The notes under the pieces: generated by a model | What the model was told of the DNA's origin: nothing | The model's database searches: none | What the model saw: only the letters and a program-made list of their open reading frames with translations | Source of the DNA: Symbiodinium natans | Taxonomy: Eukaryota > Sar > Dinophyceae > Suessiales > Symbiodiniaceae | Length of the DNA stretch: 64,000 nt | Direction of reading: 5' to 3' | NCBI GenBank assembly: GCA_905221605.1 | Contig: CAJNDS010002182.1 | Location: 545,569-609,568, forward strand | Position numbers and translations under genes: made by a program | In this document: positions 35,430 through 48,723 of the stretch, one piece after another | Numbering within the stretch: position 1 is the first letter of the stretch | Layout of the letters: the number at the start of each line of letters is the position of its first letter

Positions 35430-38400
35430 GGTGATCAACATGGAGGACAGTCTGCGTCGCATACATGTGAACGTCAAGCAATGGTTGCATGCCACATTGT
35501 GACCAACCTTCTCAAGGATTTGGCGAGCGAGTTCCAACCGGACTTCTATGATGCAGTTAAGGCTTTGCTTGAAGTTACAAAGCTGTACATCGGCAGTGTC
35601 GGAAGTTCTGAAACGCGTGCATGTAGCAATGTAGCGCGGCTTCAACAATAAGATCCTTCTAGCTCCCTCTAGTCCAATACCCTACACAACCCCACACAGG
35701 CATGCATGCGGGTTAAGCATTGTGAAATGGAGGTATTGGAAGACTTCTCGTCTTCGGCATGGCACTTATCTTTAGATGGTGCACCAAGCTGGTTAGCGAA
35801 CGCTTGCTGAGGACAATGTTCTCAAGGATGCCATGGCCAGTATCCGACAGCGCATCACAGCGAAGATGTGCGCACTGCTGGTTGATCGGTTGATGGAGCG
35901 GGTTGAGACACATGGTCAAAAAGCCTACGGGAGCCGCAGCCAAGCGTCATGTTTAGCTTGAGATGCTCAGCTCAATGCATGAAGTGGGAGAAACGATGTG
36001 AATTGAGCGCTTGATCTGCGAGGTATGTTTGCGCTCCAAATTTTTGGGGCGACCTTCGTGGCACGCTGAAGGCGTGTGACGGTCATACTGGCGTCATTCA
36101 CTGTTTAAGTGCAGAATTACTTTGTGCCTTCTCTGCAAGGCGATCGAAGAGCAAAGGAATGAACGCACCTCAAAATCGAAAGCCCAGCAGGCTTTTGCAC
36201 GGGAGAGCGATGCATAGCGCAAGTTGAGCTTGTGATGATAAATCCCTGCACTGCAGGTGCTTAAGCACGTTGCTCGATTGGAGGTGAAGTTTTGGGCAAA
36301 GGCCATGTATATTTTGATTTTCATTGAGGCCAGCCAAGCAAAAACTTTCTGCCAGCCCAGCGAAGGCAAGCGTTGCCATGCTCAAAGAGCTCGATCCAGA
36401 GTCCCGAATAGAAAGGATAGCCTGGATCCCCCAGACCTGCAGAAGTATCTTCTCGATTTTGAACAGCCGCGCGCCATGCATGGGCTGAGGTTGATTGGTT
36501 GCAAACCTTTGGTTTAGAAGAGGAGGTGCTGACACCCAGTGCTTTGCTATTTCTGTAGCAGCCCTGGGGCGGAGCTTGCTGCGCATGAGCCCCTTCCCGC
36601 AGCCTTCCAGTGCTTGCAGGAAGACACATCATCAGGGCCTGCGGTCTTGTACCAGGTGGGCCCATACAGCCATACAGTAGACATGGGCAACATTTCCTCG
36701 TCGCTTGTTGCCTTGTGTCAGGTCCTGAGTGATGTCACCCTGCAGAAGGCCATTTTCCAGCTATTGAGTGTGATACCAGCAGCTTGGCTTGGTACCCTGC
36801 CCTACCCATGCCGGCGTCTGCCAGGATTTTGGTATTCATCAGAGAGAGGCACTGTCCACTGCAGTCAAGGAGAACCTGCAGAAGTTCCCAGTGGAGATGC
36901 AGGTGTGTGGGTGATGGCACCAAAACACGATCTCGCCTGGAGACGACCTCTAGACCTTGGTCACAGGCTGTTTTGGAGCGCGTGGGAAGTGTCACCGGTG
37001 GGCGGGCTTTCGTGCCTGTGTCGGACTGGAGAAGGAGGCTGGCCCAAAGCAAGTTCGGTTCGGCTCGCATTGGTGTTTTTCGCCCGTTTTGCCGTTCTTT
37101 TCGTTTGCCGTTTTGACGGTTGACACTGCAGCAGGCATAATCAAACCACCCAGCTGGACTCACCAACTCTGGGCCCAGGAGCCACGTCGTTTGCTCAGGT
37201 GCCAACGTGCTTTGTTAATTTTCGTGCAAAGCTGCGCGGCGCCCCGAGGCTACTCTTTGGCATCGGGTCAGCCCCTCAGACATGTAGATCATGTAGCATT
37301 GCTACAAAGCTGTCAACGCAGCACTGTGGTACGCAGGCCTGAGCTGACAAACGATCAAGTGCAAGCCAGGCTCGTGCCGTTGGGAGTCGCGGACGCCGTA
37401 AAGAGAGGTTTCAAGCATCGCATGTGTTGACTGCATTTTTTTCCCAGTCACTCCGCCGTCGTGGAGCTTGCCGACGAGCCAGAATCGGCAGAGGTCCAGA
37501 TTCCTGTGCAGGACTAGTATATACCTGGTTGCTGAGAACAAGTCATTTCAGCCTCAGCCGTGAAATTTCAGGATCTCACAGCAGAGCAGGAGCAGGACGA
37601 GGTAGGCCGTCGTCTGAGTGCTGCATTCAGGAAGCCTGATTTGCTCCCCAGGCTGCAAACTCCGAGATTCTCCAATCGCTTCAACGAGAACTGGCTGAAC
37701 AGGAAAAGAAGGCTGGGACGCTGCCGGCCAAGCTAGTGAGAGATGCAAAGGCTCTTGTGCACAGGCTTGGCCGACAGGCTTGGGGTTTTGCCTGAGCATA
37801 CACATTTCCTCGCCCTCGCGATGGCGTCCGAAGAAACACATGTAATCAGTAGTTTCACTTTGACGTGAACAGGATCTTGACGTCCGCTCTGTGGGATTGT
37901 CAGTCGTCAAAGTATTGTACCGTCGCATCGGTCGCTGGGTGCTGCAAATCCTGCCTAGTGTGCATCATTTGCATGTGCATAAAGTTCCTGCCAGGCTCAC
38001 TATCTACAAAGACCCCCGACACAGACACTCAGGATCTCACTTGCAAGGAATCTTGAAGATGAAGTCAAAGGAGAACCGCTACAGAGCTACACAGCCATAA
38101 CTGTAAAGGAACTAACTCAATCTCTTGAGCATTCTTCCAGTAAGGGAGCAGGTCATGCAGATGGAATGACATGTGGGCCCAAGGACCTCGGCTTTGAACA
38201 CATTGTTCTTTCACGGAGTCGACAACGAAGCTGAATCCTGTGGCCGTCAGGCATCTGCAGAAGGGCCTCCTGCGATTTGCTCAGTGTGCTGGCAGACGAT
38301 GGCAGACGGTTGCGCAACGTCACGTTATGCAAAGTTCTGTTGTGAAATGGTTCAAAGGAGTGACTTGGCTCATTCCTTCGTACTATCCTCATGCCTGGTG

Positions 38401-39089
38401 ATCCGGGTCTAAGGCCGATGAGTCTGCTGTCATGCCGTATGTGACCTCTGCATGTTACATGTGATGCCACGTAGCTATGGAATCGCGTATATGGTGCGTG
38501 TATGGTTTTTGCAACATCGCAGCAACGGTGTTTGGTGCCAGTCTGCTGATCCGTTTGCTGACCTCCTTGCAACGATCATGCTCTGGCTGCAGCAGGCCTG
38601 ACGGGCCTAACGAATGCCTGTATCATCATCATCAATATCATCAGTCATTTTAATTTTTGAATAAAAGTGTTCGACCTGCAACTCTACAAGTCTCTAGGAA
38701 TGCTGAATCACAAAGGCTGGAGGTACCCTGGAGCGGGAAGCTGTGCTGCCCTTGATCAAGGCACATTTTGCCATTGTGCAAAGTGCAATTCGATAATTCG
38801 GAAGTCAAATCTTTGGCCGAGTTTGTCCCTCACTTTCAGAGGCCATGGGTTTCCGTGTCCGCGCAGTCATCCAGGGCTTGTCGTGCCAAACTCTGCAAAA
38901 TCTTCACGAGCCGCTCTATCGCCTCATGGTGTGTTTGCCAAGGCAAGACGTCTTCTGGCCTGGCCCCCTGTTATTCCTTCTACACTGGTTCTTCCAAGAA
39001 CCTGTGCACAGCAGATTGGTGAGCTTGAGCCAAGGTCACATCCAGAAGCGGAGTGTGAGATCCTGTTGCGCACTGCGGCACCATCCTGA
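35430..39089 (+). CDS. Unidentified multi-exon hydrophilic protein
   Basis: Exon-like segments in order: 35478-35580 (NLLKDLASEFQPDFYDAVKA); 35801-35950 (RITAKMCALLVDRLMERVET); about 36365-36440 (ASVAMLKELDPESRIERIAW); about 36600-36785 (GNISSSLVALCQVLSDVTLQ); 36823-36903 (DFGIHQREALSTAVKENLQK); about 37320-37410 (VRRPELTNDQVQARLVPLGV); 37448-37505 (AVVELADEPESAEVQIPVQD); 37558-37600; 37651-37750 (SEILQSLQRELAEQEKKAGT); about 37870-37990; and 38051-38145 (LEDEVKGEPLQSYTAITVKE). A last frame ends ECEILLRTAAPS at 39089. It is charged and helix-rich, with possible coiled coil at 37.65 kb. No domain is recognised, and it may be more than one gene. Confidence 0.42.
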
Positions 39090-39699
39090 AGTCGCAGGGC
39101 TTTGGAGAATAATGCTCTTTTTCGTACTGTACTTCAGAAAGTCGATGCTCGAACGAAGCGCGTTCGGTCCAACTGGGGTTTCGCAAGAATGTGTTTGGGA
39201 TCATTCCCTACCCTCGGTTTGGGCTCGTTAGATGCTTAACAGCCATTCTCCTCGCCCGGGTCTCCGGAATTCCGCCAAGTATCCGGGGAGCGCCAAGCCC
39301 CAAACAACCCTGCAGAAAGTCTGCAGAGTATCTGCGGAGTGAGACAGAAATCCCAGCAGAGAATCCCGGAGTATCCCTGTGGAATGTCCACCCCCAGATA
39401 TTTTAGCAGCCTACTTTGAAGAGTAATTATGAAGTGCAAGTCCTCAGCCGAAGTGCATCGGTATATATCGATATGCTTTGTTGAGACCCTGTCATCCTGA
39501 TTCCGCAAACTAAGGCGGGAACCAGCCTGCACCCAAAACCCTTGCCTGCAAACTACCTGCATGATGCAGTGCCGTCCTCAGCTTATCCGTAGCCTTGTGG
39601 TGTGCACACCTGCACTGTGCAAAGAGAAGGTCAGACGAAATCTGGTGCTGCAAGCGCACGGCTTATTCCGTCATGTCGTTTCATTTCAATTCGCAATTC

Positions 39700-41400
39700 G
39701 CGCGTCAGCTCAGTGCTTCCGTCGCCCCCAGGTTCGTCAGATGGGCTCCAAAGCCAAGTACGACAAGCTTGCTGGTATGCTAGGCATGCACCCCTATGGG
39801 GGTTGGTCTCAGCTTGGTCTCAGGGCTTGCGAATTCATGTTGGACATTTGCGGCTTGAAAGTGATGCAGCTTGAAAGTGTTGGCATTGGCGAAAGTAGAA
39901 CTAGGTTGTACGAAGGGTCCGTTTCAAAAGGAAACTTGATCAAGCCCCTTGTACAGACTCCCGCACTACACCGACGCTGACACTTGTAAATGTTCGGGAC
40001 ACTGGGCTTTGCTGGGTGGGAGCGACTACCTTCATTGTGTTGCAGGAGGTTTCGTTTGGCAGAGAGAATGTTCTGCTCACGACAGAAAGTGGCAGATCGA
40101 TCGGGCTCCCCGCAAAGGTGTACAGCCACTGGCCACCCGAAAGCAATGTTTAATTGGCACGTCTGTCTTGCAGGGTGGAATGCCAAGTCCGAGCTCAGAC
40201 GGACGTGCCCCCTCCCAAGTGCTGTCAAGCAACCATGTGCGAAGAAAGCGCCGCAGGTATGGTGCCCTTAGAATTGTCCTGGCTGGCCTGCCAGAGGTCA
40301 GCTGCAGGGGAGATGCAATCAGTTAAGGGTTTATTGAGGACGAATAGGACGAGTTGTTCAGTCGGTCATGTTCCTGATGCAGATCTTCTACGACTCTAAG
40401 AAGCTCTACCTGAAACAGGTGCTAGAGGGTGCAGCGCCCTTGGCAGTACAACGACATGACTTGGCTTTTGCGTAGGGCCCGTCTACTACCAGGTAGTGGA
40501 CTGGCCGGTTGGCAAAGACGGTCGGATAGGACAGCAGCGCCAAGTTGAAACCACGGCGCTTCGATGCATGTTACCCTTTCTCGAGTTTTGCTATACAGGA
40601 CCCAATACGGTCAAGGAAGCGGTGCAGCATTGGACCAGGGCATGCGATGACCTGAAGGGTGCTGGGACGAGGGTGCAATCGTGAATGCTCATTGGAGATT
40701 GGAGAGATGGCAGGTGCCGGAGACATTGACTGGTTCAACGCCAAGCGACAACTTCTTGGAGTTGCCAAACTGGCATGCGTTGAGAGACAGAAATCAACTG
40801 CTTAAGATGTCAAGGCAGATCAAATTCAACCTCGGGAATGTGATTTTGCTGAGGTGATGAACCAAGGAGGACACTGCGATGTGCAGGCAGAGTCGTCGCC
40901 TGGAACAGTGTGCTTTGCAGATGAACAGCGCCGCTGGGTATGTGGGTTGTGGGCACCTGATCAAGTTGTGAGGTAGCACGGTGGCTGCTGCAGCCAGCTG
41001 GTGACAAGGTAGCCCAAGTTGTTTACACAGCTTGATGGCTCCAGCAATTGGTCTGCTTGCTGCAAGGTCACCTTGGAGAAGGTCTTCGAACCTGGCTCCA
41101 AATACGATCTTACAAGTGCGCCAGGCTTAAACGCCTTATCCTCCCTTATCCAAGATGGCATCCCGAAAGTGCCAGTAAGACCGTAGAGACGTGTAGAGAC
41201 ATTCAAGACAGAGGCACATGGAATTCGCTGCCGAGAACATCGCCCATCATCCCCCCCAAATGCAAACAATGCACAAATGGAACATAACTTTGCGCTGCGA
41301 AACGCCGTCTGAGAGCTGCAACAGCCTGAGGCAAGAAGCAATCAATGTTCATCCATCGCAAATTCGAGCTCTGGTTTGCTTGCTGGTCATTTACTTTCAG
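39700..41400 (+). CDS. Unidentified multi-exon protein
   Basis: Exon-like segments: about 39738-39790 (RQMGSKAKYDKLAGMLGMH); 40048-40133 (VSFGRENVLLTTESGRSIGL), whose frame runs on to a stop at about 40150; about 40368-40428 (FLMQIFYDSKKLYLKQVLEG); 40474-40540 (GPVYYQVVDWPVGKDGRIGQ); 40590-40683 (NTVKEAVQHWTRACDDLKGA); about 40700-40803 (AGAGDIDWFNAKRQLLGVAK); and 41069-41174 (EKVFEPGSKYDLTSAPGLNA), followed by a GTAAGA donor. A possible further exon lies near 41290-41385. The family is not recognised. It could be the continuation of the gene upstream. Confidence 0.4.
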
Positions 41401-42235
41401 AGGAGATAATTGGAGGTTCTGGAAATGCTGGCGCTGGATCAGTGAGAACAGTCAGCGCCACTACTGGTAGCATATTAACATGTCATTTGTACGTTAGGGA
41501 CCTGTCTATGGTACAATTCAACAGGAGTGTCTGTTTTGTCTCTAGGCGCACACTGAAGAGTAATACACCGTTAGAACTAGAATCAGAACCTTGAGCAGCG
41601 GGCCCGCACAACCCCAGCCACAGCAGCACCCAGAAATTATCGGCGAGCAAAAGGGCGACCCGCACCCTGATATTGGCACGGAGAAGAACGAGGCAAAGCG
41701 CAATGGCTGCAGGGGGGTGTGCGAGCCAAGGCCGTGCCGAATGCCACAACAGGCAGAGGAGGGCACACAGCCAGCGGGGGAAGGAGGATGCATAGACGGA
41801 GAATGGTGTGAGTGGCGGCATCCAAAAGTCCTGTGGCCAGTGTGGTGGTTAAGGAGGCCAGTGATTCGTCTCTTGAAAAAGCATTGGCTGGGAGGGGTGC
41901 AAGTGCTGAGGTACGGATGGTGGCTGGGGCTTGAGGTTTGTGTATCGGAAAGGGCGTGCGCGCAGCACAAGGAAAGGACAGCATTTTCATAAGCAGGCTC
42001 TTGGAGCACCTCGTGCTGAGCTGCATTCCCATCTAGGTCCCGACTTGGAGGAAAAGCCAGAGAATCAGCCAATCTGAGAATCAGCCAATCTGATACAATC
42101 TGCAAGAAGAGCAAGTGAGGGATAGACATCGAAGCAACAGAATGCGGGTGACGAGGAGCTTGTCCATCTGGTTCCACCTCCCAGCACAGATGCTGTCATA
42201 TCTGTCATCCTGGACCTCAAACCCGATCCCAGCGC
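41401..42235. other. No gene recognised
   Basis: A plus frame of 133 codons (41591-41992) begins Gln/Pro-rich and becomes Trp/Arg-rich. A minus frame of 211 codons overlaps it. Neither has a motif or conserved neighbour. A short direct repeat GAGAATCAGCCAATCTGA lies at about 42061-42093. Confidence 0.35.
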
Positions 42236-42239
42236 GATG

Positions 42240-42755
42240 CAGAAACTGGACGCGATTCAGGAAACCAGGATTCAAGAAACTAGCCCCGCGATTCAGGAAA
42301 CCAGGATTCAGGAAACTGCGCGATTCAGGAAACCACCCGATTTTGGAACTGAAAACCTGCGATTCAGGAAGCTGCGATTCAGGAAACTGAAAACAAGCGA
42401 TTCAGCAAACTCAGGGGGGGGGGTCGGGGGGGGTTGGGGGTGGGGGGGTGGGGGTGGGGGGGGGTGGGGGTGGGGGAATGATGACGTTCATGTCCGCGCA
42501 CTCCAGTTTCCTGAATCAGCTGGTTTGCCGAATCCTGGTTTCCCGAATCAGTTTCCGAATCCGCGCTTTGCAGTTCCCCGAATCCCCGGTTTCCGAATCC
42601 GCGTTTTCCAGCTTCCTGAATAAGCCGGTTTCCCGAATCCTGGTTTCCCGAATCAGCGCTTTATTTTCCCGAATCATTTTTTTTCTTTTTTAAGTTGCCG
42701 TTTTTCCAGTTTCCGAATCCGCGCGTTTCCAGTTTCCGAATCCGCTGCTGACCCC
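42240..42755 (+). repeat. Fold-back array of a GATTCAGGAAACC unit around a G-tract
   Basis: The left arm (42250-42410) has about eight imperfect copies of GATTCAGGAAACC or a close variant. A G-rich centre follows (42412-42476). The right arm (42500-42750) carries about ten copies of the reverse complement, of the type GGTTTCCTGAATC or GGTTTCCCGAATC. The arms are imperfect, but opposite orientation is consistent throughout. Frames across it are artefacts. Confidence 0.8.
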
Positions 42756-42799
42756 TCAAACCCTATAATCTATTGCCTGGTAGCCATCAGCCTCCCGTC

Positions 42800-44060
42800 T
42801 CGCCTGTTTCAGGTGCTTTTCTGGGAGCCGCGACGTGTTTTCAGACGCCGCCAGCCGATGACAGCACCGGAAACTTGCAAGGCTTCTTTTGACTGCAGGC
42901 ATAAACAGTTTTGTGTGCCATGTGGCTTATTGTCTTGCTCTGTTCACAAGGCTTCTCCGGACCTTTGCCACGCTATTAGCCAGGTACGTCTGCCACCCTA
43001 GAGGTCGTTGTGCGGAACTTGTAGAGAGCTTGTGAACAGAGGCAGTGGACACTGCCGGAACGGCCACAATCGATGAGCTCCAGGCTCTCTGCCATGTTGG
43101 CATTGACCAAGAATGTGCTTCAGACTGTCAGGGTTCGAAGTCAAAGATTTCTAGACAAGCGTTGACAAGCGTGGTCAGGCAGCTGCCGAATCCCTGCCCA
43201 GCAAGGCACGGAATCAAAGAAATCAAAGAATCATGCGGCAAAGCTTCCAAACGCACAGTATTTCTTTGAAGAAAGCGAGGGCATGACATCTCCTGCGGCT
43301 CAAGATGTGCAAGCATGACCCAAGTTAGAGGCAGCAAAATCGGCTTGATCGGAGATGATCGGAGTACAGTCGAGCACATCGTACTTGGCACGCTGAGTAA
43401 GCACCGTCAGGAGCCACTCGCATTTGGGAGCGGCTTTGACTAGTGATAGCTATGCTGTCGACTGGCCGAGCATGTGTTCCATTCGCGATGCGAAGGAGGA
43501 TGGAAGACCGTTTCTCACTTTGTGGTGAAATTAGTAGCCATGTGCCCACTAGAGCATCCCACCAGGAGACCCATGAGAATGTCGTGGGGGTTCTCAACAG
43601 GCTCCATGACGTGCGTTTGTTGCGGAGGGTGCTGATGGCCAATAACATTGATGGGTCTTTCAGTCCGTGAGGTAATCTTCCCGGGGAAGCACTTTCCCCT
43701 GGTGCCTGGATCTCGTCCTTGCTTTATTGATTGCTTGCTTTGTCGGTGACATCTTCAGCCTCCCAGCTTGTGCCAAGGTGCCAGGTGGGGCTTCAAAACT
43801 CAGCGACATAGCAAAGGCCAGCAACTGGTGAAGATACTTTCGGTGACGGTGGAATGCATTGTGCAAGGTGCCTTTGCTGATGAAAGAGTCTCCAGTCAAA
43901 GTTCGCGAGATCTGGTTGGAGAGGTGCAGCGACTGCAGTTGCCTTCTGTGAGCATCCATGAGCTACAGTACTTAAAGTTATATATCTTTGTCGAGGTTTC
44001 GAGAGAATCCTACTACAATTGCTGGCGCTCGCTTCTTAAAGCCTACTGAAGTTACTGAAG
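42800..44060 (+). CDS. Exon-like segments, unidentified; possible degenerate EF-hand
   Basis: 43044-43135 reads DTAGTATIDELQALCHVG, which has the spacing of an EF-hand loop (D at position 1, I at 8, then E), but lacks the usual Gly at position 6 and Glu at 12. 42840-43000 is Cys-rich (CKASFDCRHKQFCVPCG). About 43480-43670 (THENVVGVLNRLHDVRLLRR) and 43870-44045 (RDLVGEVQRLQLPSVSIHEL) are also open and protein-like. Whether they form one gene is unknown. Confidence 0.25.
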
Positions 44061-44879
44061 AGTCAGTCTGCCCACATTGTTTTGAGACTCAGCCGACCTT
44101 GCTGAGGCTCTGACAGACAAGGACTACAGATCGCTTCCCTGTCGTGGTTCCCAGTTGTCCAAGTACAAACCTCTGAAGCGGCAAGCCAGGCTTCAAGCCA
44201 ATGCCGAGGCCGCGGTCAGTCTAGGAGTCTAGGCTGCTGCAGTGTGAGGAGTGGAATGGTTGGTGCCCTGCAGGCCTGCCCAATGTTCATTCTTCCAGTG
44301 CCTCGTGGAGAGGGCTACATGAACATGGTTTGGCAGGCCTTGCGCAGATTTGCTTTGCTGTCGGATGTATGATTGCATGTGTCAACGACATCGAATGAAG
44401 TGAGCCAACTTTTTTCAACAAAGGAGCGGGTCTAACATGTCTAACAGGCCCCATTTGGTCGCGACAAGGGAAGGTGTGCAGATTACGCAGGGCGTCGGGA
44501 TCCTCCACAGGGATCAAAAGGGCTCAAACCATGCATGCCAGTGTATGCTGTTGTTTTTTATCCATCGGAATGCCCGCAACCGAGTAATTGCATGTATCGA
44601 GTTGAACTCATGAATTAGCATCCGCTTAACCTTGATCCTTAAAACCCCGACCTGACCCCTGGCCTCTACTGTACCTCTGATCTAAAGCCAACCTAGATAC
44701 ACCCTTCGCACTTAGCACTCCCCTCCTCCAAGCCCTCCGAGGCCCTCGAAAAAAGTCATCTCGCCAAATGAGAAATGCACCCAACAATTCTCTAGTTTGT
44801 GTCATTGTCTGTGTCTATCTCTCTCTCTCTCTTGTGTGTGTGTGTGTGCGTGTATTTGCATTTTCTGCAGCCTTCAACA

Positions 44880-47800
44880 CCCATCACTCCGCTCACGAAA
44901 GAATGCATAAAGAAGAACATAAGCACGAACGAAGCAGAAACCACTCTTCATTGGAAAGAAGCGGCTTTCATTGGAGAACCTGTAATCTCAACTTGCACTA
45001 GAACCCATTGGAAGCAGCACAAAACTCATTTTATTGTCCAGCTCTTTCTCAGAGATTCAGCGTTTCCCCCCGGCCGTTTCTGTGAAGAAATCGGCGGAAC
45101 AGCTGTGAGATGTCCATTATTCTATTATCATGCAGGTGCAGGATCAGCGAGTTCTTTTCAAGACACTGGAAGGCTTCCAGCTGATGCCTCACCAGCTGGC
45201 AGCGATTGGCAGCGTTGCCTCCATGCGTTTTTGCTTTCTGCTTCCCAGGCAAGGCTCTCCCGTCATTGACCTTGGGCTCACATTCTTCACCGAGTTGATT
45301 GTGCTTGCACACTGAGATTGTCATGTGATGCATGCTCACAGTATTAGAAATCGAGTGGCCCAAGTTCATCCAAGTTCCCACCAGCTGGCTTTGATCCATG
45401 GTGAGATCAAATCCAACCTCCTCACAAAGGCGAGATCCGCGTGTGTGCTGCTAGCTGCTCGGGGCGGTTGTTTGACCGGCGGGATATGGCTGGATGTCTG
45501 CGTGGGAAGTAGAGACTGTCAACGTGGTCATTGAACGATAGTTCGGCTCCTTGTGATGGCATCTGGTGTAGAGTGGCCACAGCCTGGAAAACTTGGCAAT
45601 TTCGCATGCTCAGCAAGGGTGCACAAAATCCGCCTAACTCTTGTAGCTGTCAATGTTGAACATCCGTCTCTGGGAGTCTTTATGTCAAGGCAACTTAGCC
45701 ATCAGCATCGTGTTGAATTCTGTAGCATTGGGACCTGTAGCATTAGGACTCAGGAGCCGAGCTGCCCGATTGCTTTCCTTGGGGGCATGTCCATGTTCAG
45801 CCATGAACTAAGCCGAGCGGATCATCCCACATGCAACTGAAGCAGGATGAAGCCTCCCGGATGGTACGCTTTCTGCGGGAGGTAGGAACTGCTTGGATTC
45901 TTTGTTCCATGATTCCATGGCTGCTGTTGTTTGCATGAGGCGTATGCCGATCCCACGCTGTTTGGGTGGGTGAAACGCAAGAGACTTTGCCAACATGGGA
46001 ACCAGGCAATCCTGACAGGCTGACTCCCAGGCTGACTCCCAGGCTGACTAGCTTGTTCAGCTTGTTCTGAGGTTTCAACATGTCGCCGCGGGAGTTCCAG
46101 TGGCAAGACTTCTTGTCTCAAGCCCGTCCTTTGGAGTCTTTGACTTGGACGGACCGCATGAATGTGTGACATTGAAGCTAAGAAAGTCTTCAGATGCAGT
46201 TGAGATCAGTTGAGTCTTTTGTAGATCACTGGCATCAGCCTGCGTCAACCATGAAGAAGCAGCACCGTCAGTCAGCTTGCTGGACATGGCACTTTTTGGT
46301 CTCGTATTTCTTGTCGTGCACCTAGGCGATGGCAGTCGATTCCCACATTCAGTCCAGCGTGAGTTGGTGCCTGATAGGTTTGCGCTTTGTGGCGGCCAAA
46401 ATGACAGACGACTACATGACATTACATGACATTCTTGCAGGAGGGCTTCGGTTGAAGCATGTTGAATCGCATTGCTAACTGGGATGCAAATCAAGCAGGC
46501 ATGAAACGAACTGAAATTGGTCAGAAGTGCGATGTGTATCCAACTACGTGCGATCATGCAATCCGTTTGCTGTCGAAGTTGGCTTTGTACCTCGTAGGTG
46601 CACAACTGCTGCTGTGCCGACTGGCCACTGACAATTCCATAGCTTCCACTAGCTGATAAATTGGCTACTGCTACGTCTCTGGGTGCTAGTTCATGCTAGT
46701 TTACACTGGTGCGAAGTCATGCTCTGAGATTCTGCTCGCAGCCAGACTCGGTGCTAGCATCTTCTATATGGCCCTGTCTGTGTTTGCGTACTGTCATTGT
46801 GCTGTGACAGGTGGGTGAGGATGCCATAGTGGCCGCATTGCCTGTCTGGCCAGTGCTGGGCAAAGCATCCGCTACTTCAGAGTTTTATGTGGCCAGGCAA
46901 GAGATCCCAGAGGTGTTCTTCATGCCAGACACTGTCTTCTTGAGCTCCCTGCTTAGACCATGCAGCTCTTCGCGTGCTGAAAATGTCTGTTGATCCCCAG
47001 GACATGTCGCTGCCGGCATCATCCTGGAGTCCTGCCGGCCAGAGGACCCATCCAGCATTTCTCCTGAGAGTGCTGTGCCTTGTCATGCCTTGTCCACGCC
47101 AGAGGAGGTTGGTCGAGAAGGCATTGACGAAGATGAGGAGATGATGAGGGAGGGCTTGGCTGAGGCCATGGCCATGTGTAAGTTGTGCAGCTTTTCAGGT
47201 CCCGGGTCTGTTTTGGCACGCTGCTCTAGGTTGCGGCCGCAGCCGCTGCCATCAAGGAGCCCGAGGAAGACCCTCTACAGATCAAGGCACGTTGTAGCCT
47301 TTCGAAGCTCTCAGCAATACGTCGTACCTAGCCAAATCTGACTGCAAGGCTCCAAACAGAAATGCTGGTGCAGCTGTCAGTAAGGTCACAGAGCGCTATG
47401 GTGACTATGATGAGAGCTGTGGAGCGCCTGCCTTCGGGAGGTGCAGAATGCTGGGATGGATTTGGGCTTCTTCAACTTCACAGGTTTCCAAACGAAGAAG
47501 GCTTGGAACGATACCATACGCTACGACACATTCGGTATGATCCTGCTGTTTTACTGTACCGCCTTGTTTGGTTCCTTGGAGAATGCATGCAAGGCCGAGC
47601 CAGACTCTGCACCACCAGCAGCAAAGAAGCCCAGAATAGCTAGTTTCTCAGGGAGAGGAATGTGGGGGCGCTGAAAGCAGACCTTCTTGGAACTTGCATA
47701 GGTGCCCGCATGGCTCACAGAAGGTGCTGCCGTCCAAGTTCGCGGTGTCTGCAGCCCAGACAAGATCTCAAGAACTGGCTAAAGCAATGACATCCACGTG

Positions 47801-48723
47801 TTGAGGAGGCCCACGCCGAGGGCACGATCCTCGAGGTCAAAGGCAAAGGCCTCAATCTGCGTGATGCAAAGCAACGGCGCGGATGGCTTCTTGTGGCTTA
47901 GCAGTTGCATCAGTATTTGCTTTCGGATACCGAGGCGACATCTGCAGGGTGCGCATACTTCGGTCAGAAGGACACTTGCAGTTACAAGAAGTCCAGCCAT
48001 TTGCGTGCATGAGAGCGTGGCAGAGATACTTGCGAATCTTGCAGCTGCGGCGGTTTCGTGCATGTATTGAAGGAGGTGATGCAAGAGAAGTGGAGGAGGT
48101 GCTGCCGTTGCCTGCGCGACCACCCAGTTGTTGCCTTCGTCGAGTGACCAGTAAAGAGCCGGCACAAATGCAAGCCGAGGCAATGATCCCGGTTGCGCCG
48201 GACATCGGGAGAAGTGTCAAGGCTGTCCCACGCGCAAAAGCTTGCAAGGCTACCAACAATGCTTCAGCAAGAGACAGGTGGTTGCGGGAGACCGGACAGG
48301 TGTCATAGGCAACGTCCTTCTCTTGCAACAGACAGTTCTGTTAATTGCATGTCTCGCATCATGCCAGCAAACTGTTTTTTCAGGCAAGCTTGTGGGTCTG
48401 GCTGGTGCAGAAGCTGTTGTACAGATTGGCGGGTGAGGGGCTGTGTCCTGCCATTTTTCTCAGCATGCTTGTTCAAATCCGAAATGCTGTCAGGATGTGC
48501 TATGAGACCTTGCCGATGACACAGCTGTGAGCCTAGTGAGATTCTCTCACATCGACAGTGGCAAAGCTCGATAACAGCCGACAGCCGAGGATTGCAGTGG
48601 TTTCTATCTGAGCATCTTCAGGAGGGTCTCACCTGGCGCGTTGATAGCGCTGTCAGACGTGCCAAAGTGTTGGTTGCCTGTGCTAGCTCCGGCCGCACAG
48701 CTTGCACGTCCATGACCCCGTGA
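44880..48723 (+). CDS. Unidentified multi-exon protein, probably nuclear (copy A)
   Basis: Exon-like segments: about 44873-45057; 45132-45315 (VLFKTLEGFQLMPHQLAAIG); about 45831-45895 (QLKQDEASRMVRFLREVG); about 46084-46160 (SPREFQWQDFLSQARPLESL); 46811-46990 (GEDAIVAALPVWPVLGKASA); about 47010-47180 (acidic, GREGIDEDEEMMREGLAEAM); about 47232-47288 (AIKEPEEDPLQIK); about 47348-47410 (AAVSKVTERYGDYDES); about 47580-47640 (EPDSAPPAAKKPRIAS); 47701-47760 (VPAWLTEGAAVQVRGVCSPD); about 47820-47880 (GTILEVKGKGLNLRDAKQ); about 48300-48432 (GKLVGLAGAEAVVQIGG); and 48595-48723, ending at TGA. Several late exons look like small beta-barrel (KOW- or SH3-like) pieces, and the acidic and KKPR stretches suggest a nuclear protein. 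This is inference; no family was identified. Confidence 0.42.
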
